NCBI GenBank assembly: GCA_022496805.1
Contig: CM040103.1
Span: 23,350,820-23,414,819, forward strand
Direction: 5' to 3'
DNA length: 64,000 nucleotides
Source: Pohlia nutans
Lineage: Eukaryota; Streptophyta; Bryopsida; Bryales; Mniaceae
Position 1 is the stretch's first letter. The number at the start of each line of letters is the position of its first letter. The notes below the pieces were generated by a model. That model saw only the letters and a program-made list of their open reading frames with translations. It made no database searches and was not told where the DNA came from. This document shows positions 59,857 to 64,000 of this stretch, piece by piece. The position numbers and the translations under genes are program-made.

Positions 59857-60127
59857 TTAATGGATATTGACAACTCGTCTTAATCATACAGTCTACTTTT
59901 GAGAGGAGTTGCCAAAGGTTACCATACTATTGGTACTTATGTTCTTGAATCATACATACACAAAGTAAGGAACTGCTCGAATGGATTCTTTGTTCAAGAT
60001 GTGCTACTAACCATTTTGGCTAGTGCAATTGCTCGAATGGATTCTTTATTCATGATGTGCTACTAATCATTTTGGCTAGTGCATTATCTTTTAATATTCT
60101 TGCTTGCCAAGGTCTTGACATTCGATT

Positions 60128-60342
60128 CTATACTAAATAGGGGTATTAGAGAAACCCATACTAATTTATTGATATTTCACACTATATAAATATCTCACAC
60201 TTGTCAATTTTTTTAAATTTTTACAGTAAAAATACACCACATTAGTCCAAGTAATCTATACTCACTAATCTAATCTATCTACAAATTTATCATGAGGTTG
60301 TTTTTACACGGTAAGTCCCCTTAATACCTTTGTTTAGTGTAG
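60128..60342. mobile_element. Inverted-end element CTACACTAA, copy 2
   Basis: Left CTATACTAAATAGGGGTATT, right (inverted) CTACACTAAACAAAGGTATT. Related to 41732-41953 by its ends. Confidence 0.65.
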
Positions 60343-60421
60343 TTGTTGCTTTTTGATCCAATTGATTACTATACATATATTTTCAAAGGCAGAAAGTACA
60401 AAATATAAAAACAACATCCAA

Positions 60422-60567
60422 TTAGGGCCTCTATACATTAAAAGCAAGAAGATGTGAGGAAAGAAATTTCAGCCAATGGGAGGCCTAAAAACCGAGAAGA
60501 CCAATTTCTCATTGGCTGAAATTTCTCTCCTCACGGCTTCTCACCTCTAGTGTAAAGAGGCCCTGAG
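60422..60567. mobile_element. Foldback MITE with AGGGCCTC ends
   Basis: TTAGGGCCTCTATACATTA and inverted TCAGGGCCTCTTTACACTAG flank long inverted arms (AAATTTCAGCCAATGGGA / TCTCATTGGCTGAAATTT). The ends resemble the TTAGGGCCGCTTCACACTAT family. Confidence 0.8.
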
Positions 60568-61616
60568 AGGGCAGAGTGGACGACCTGGCTGGGGGAAAAA
60601 ATATTAAATAAAGAAATAAATAGAGAGGTTGACGGACACGTGGATGGACTTCATTGGGTGCAGGAAAGCACGAGGAAATAAGGGCGGGGGCTTCTGGGGC
60701 AGCTGCTATTGTGTTGTTACAGCCAAATATTTTTGGCGAATTCTTGGGAGTAATTACTTTTACATCAGTCAAATTTGATAAAAAAAAGTGGATGAAATCT
60801 CTAAAGTTTAAAAAAATAATACTCATCACACCACTATTCGGATGAAAGTACCTCATGATGGATAAATTTATGGATGAGTGGGCATAAATGCACAGTATGG
60901 AATATGGATGATTCTATCCATTTCTTACTTACCTGCCTACATTCCATGGTGCGTGTGGAAAACCCATTATAATTGGCTGAGTGTGTCGTCACACCGAATT
61001 TAGGAGCTCATTACGTGGACATCCTCCTCCGTAGTCCGTACCATCAGATGGAGTAGGTGGCCAGGCAAGGTCGGTAACTGTAGTACTCACTGTACCATCA
61101 GTTTTCATGCATCAGTCAATTGCCGGAGAAGGCTAAATCCCCTGTAGTGGCGTATACGTGGCGCCTGCTGCGCCAGCGTGGAACGCTGGCCCAGGCGGCG
61201 TCGCGAACCCCCGTTTACCCCCGGGTAACATCCGCGGTAAAAATCACACGCACAGCCAGGACACTGCTCCGCTGGGACACTGGCCCGCCGTCTATCGTCG
61301 GAACACTGCCCCACCAGAACACTGCCCCGCATTGCCATGCCCGGATGTGGGGTCCACCGTGACATTTCCAAATTGTGGAACACTATCTCTAAAAACACAC
61401 TAGGGTTTTCGCCGCCATAGTGTCCCGTTCAGTACACATTGTTAGTACGAGTCCTCGCTTGCACACTAGGGTTTTGTCTTCTGTACTCTCCCACACACTG
61501 TGTTCTTGTGCACATTGTTACGAGACACCGTTTTGATTCTGCTGTACCATTTTTGGGCTACAATGTTCCATAAACACGCACTCTTTGTAGACTGAATGCA
61601 CACATTGTCTGTGAAT

Positions 61617-61920
61617 GAAAAAGCAAAATTAGCCATGTTAAATTAGTAATATTAAATTAACAAAAGCTAAATTAGCGAAAAGCAAAATGAGCCATGTTAA
61701 ATTAGCAATATTAAAATAACAGAAGCCAAATTAGCAATAGCAAAATTAGCCATGTTAAATTAGCAATATAAAATTAACAAAAGCCAAACTAGCGACGACA
61801 AAATTAGCCATGCTAAATTAGCAATGTAAAATCAACAAAAGCCAAATTAGCAAAAGCAAGATTAGCCATGTTAAATTAAAATAGCAAAATCAACAACAAA
61901 AAATTAGCAATTCCATAATT
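61617..61920. repeat. Minisatellite, period about 58-59 bp
   Basis: Units start near 61622, 61681, 61739, 61797 and 61855 and contain AGCAAAATTAGCCATGTTAA, ATTAGCAATATTAAATTAAC and AAAAGCCAAATTAGC. The unit itself is built from shorter TTAGC-rich pieces. Copies diverge by a few bases each. Confidence 0.9.
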
Positions 61921-64000
61921 AGCATAATTCCAATTCCATAATTAGCAATTCCATAGGATATTTGATTTCTTGTTGAAGTTTTAACCATTTTTGTAGCTTT
62001 TGTTCAGGTGCTATTTGTCTTTGCAACTCATTGCACTATTTAATGCATTTTCATTAAAAATGTTAATCCAAAAGTTGTTAACAAAGAGATATTATAATGA
62101 CAAAATTTAGAATTTTATTTTTATTTAATTTTTAAAATACATGAAATTTATTCAAGATATGTTCTTCAATTTAAAAATCAAAATCAAAATTCCATTGCTC
62201 ATTTTAATAGTGTTAAATACTTACTTTTAATTTTTCTTTATTTTTTATAAACCCCAATTGAAAGGTATTGCTCATTGTAAAGCTTTATCTTAATTAGAAA
62301 AAGCCAAGTGATTACAATGATCAATGCGTTTTTAAAGTTATTTTGACTTGTAGATATATAAAATGAATTAATTTTTAGTATTAATTTTGATTATTACAAT
62401 TAACTCTTTGTTTGGATGAATTTTTTTATTATTTACCAAAAACATAAATAAATCATCAATTCAAAAGAGCAAGTTTATTTTATTTTATTTTAAAATATTT
62501 AAATTATAAGCTATAAGATTTTATACAATGGATACTACTAATTTCCCTATATTGTTAGTTTATTGTGTTAATATTTTGAAATTGACATTTTTCGGAAATG
62601 ATTTTTGTCTTCAAAAACATGTATAGGGATTTGTCAACACAATCACTTATAAAACTTCATTAGAGTTTCAAGGTTGTATGATTATTATTATTATCAATCT
62701 TGATTTTTTTTTAGTACAAATTCAAATGTGTTTGCCATTTGTATTTTAAATCCTATTATGAAGGGCATCAATAATAATAACCATATCAATAATACATGGA
62801 ATAATATGAATTACGTGTTAATGTTCTTATTACTATTGTAAGCAGTTATGACATTTCATATATTTGTTGTATGTTTATGAACAATAATTAGCTAGGGGTA
62901 TCACTTTTTGGAAACACTAATTAGGTTTTTTTGTTTAAAATCTCTAAAATTTGCCTAATTTGTTCATTTTGATCAAGTAAAAAGACCCTAAAATGAAAAA
63001 AAAAAATCTTGCACCTCAATGGAATCAAAATGTATATGTTCAAAGAGTTTATATTAAAAAAAGTAATAATTTTGGATCCATTCATAGATGTGGAAAAAAT
63101 GCTCAATTTTGGGATTTGCAAGCTGCATAGTGCACAATGCATTAATCTTTTAATGATAAAATAAATTATTTTGTACTCTACACAATCAGATGTAGGTCAT
63201 ATTCAAAAATAATATTTATTTATTTATTTTTGATGCTCCATTTGCTTGATTTCAGGGATTCTAGGTGAGTGAAACATAACTTACTTGTTCAACTACAAAA
63301 TCAAATAAAATTACTTGAAAATCTTTGATTGTAATTAATTTTTTCCCTTCATACGTTATAAGTGTAGAAAACTAAAATCACATTTAATGAAGTCTTACTT
63401 TATTAAAATTAAAAGATATATTTGTTTGACACACCAGCACAGAGTGCAATTGTCCCAAAGAGTTATTTTTTGGATATTCCAACCGGACTATAACCCTTAT
63501 ATCAAAAAACTGTATATAATATACACAAATCCATAAAGTCCAATAACAATGTTAATAACTTTTTACCCTTTATGGCATAGGAAGTTTGGAATGATGATTT
63601 TCACTTATTTTATAATTTCAACTAATGCAATTATCTTTTGTGATTTGTTAAATTAAACACTTAATTAGGACAACATACCACAATTTGTTGGCATATCACT
63701 TTAACTCCCTCATATCTTTCAGTTTTCTTTTTCTCTTCTTCATTATCATAAAATTCAATCAATTTGTGACGTGTTGCTTCCATTATTACATGCCATTTTT
63801 GGTTATATTCTTTTTCTTTAATGTCCATATTAATCTATACATGCAATTAAATGAGTTTACATGTTAAATTTGCAAAAACGTTCATATTTATATTGAAGTT
63901 ATTAGTAACAATCAATATAATAAACTTGTGGTGTTACATTACATTAGGATATGAAAAGCACCCTATCCATTTTTTGACCATCACATTCAATAACACATTT

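Larger units (their letters stand above)
58397..64000. other. Intergenic to window end, no gene recognised
   Basis: The first few hundred bases are the upstream region of the ENA gene. Further on there is a pyrimidine-rich tract (about 59380-59455), a TTAA-flanked element, two inverted-end MITEs, a GC-rich patch at 61120-61400 followed by two ACTAGGGTTTT motifs (61401, 61466), and a minisatellite at 61.6-61.9 kb. From 62 kb to the end the DNA is extremely AT-rich without a clear feature. Confidence 0.5.

Overview
This is nuclear DNA of a land plant. The genes carry GT-AG introns and have GC-rich exons set in AT-rich, repeat-laden intergenic DNA, and there is a degraded fragment of the chloroplast gene psbD. 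The best clue to lineage is a gene for an ENA-type (P-type IID) Na+/K+-ATPase. This family is known from fungi, some protists and bryophytes but not from flowering plants, so I infer a bryophyte (moss, liverwort or hornwort). I cannot name the species.

Layout. At 3.5-5.3 kb (+) lies a three-exon phi-class glutathione S-transferase with an extra 5'UTR intron. At 6.1-9.8 kb (-) lies a three-exon type II membrane glycosyltransferase of the GT14/DUF266 family. From 9.8 to 18 kb there is no recognisable gene, only a GC-rich open island near 12 kb and transposon remains. At 18.0-20.8 kb (-) lies a three-exon LEA-like repeat protein with a signal peptide and a C-terminal HEEL. From 21 to 36 kb is a transposon graveyard: TTAA-flanked elements, a roughly 1.2 kb inverted repeat, a 1.7 kb element with long terminal inverted repeats that carries tandem repeats and a SINE-like insert, and the psbD fragment. 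At 36.4-37.6 kb (-) is a broken copy of GID8 (CTLH E3 ligase subunit). At 42.2-44.3 kb (-) lies a four-exon methylesterase-type alpha/beta hydrolase. At 44.8-45.9 kb is a Tc1/mariner transposase relic split by a TTAA element. At 49.9-52.6 kb (+) two intronless spliceosome genes, PHF5A and a DHX35-like DEAH helicase, lie head to tail. At 53.8-58.4 kb (-) is the six-exon ENA ATPase, whose frame is broken once in the present sequence. From 58.4 to 64 kb there is no gene I can support, only repeats.

How it fits together. The genes are unrelated housekeeping and stress genes: detoxification, desiccation protection, sodium export, cell-wall glycosylation, ester hydrolysis and splicing. Only the PHF5A-DHX35 pair is suggestive as a neighbourhood. 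The most unusual signals are (1) two introns of the ENA gene that are homologous to each other from splice site to splice site, like introner elements, and (2) a family of short elements bounded by TTAA duplications and CCCYTNAA-like ends, one of which splits a transposase gene exactly at TTAA.

All splice sites were assigned by eye from GT/AG signals, reading phase and family resemblance remembered from general knowledge. No database search was run.
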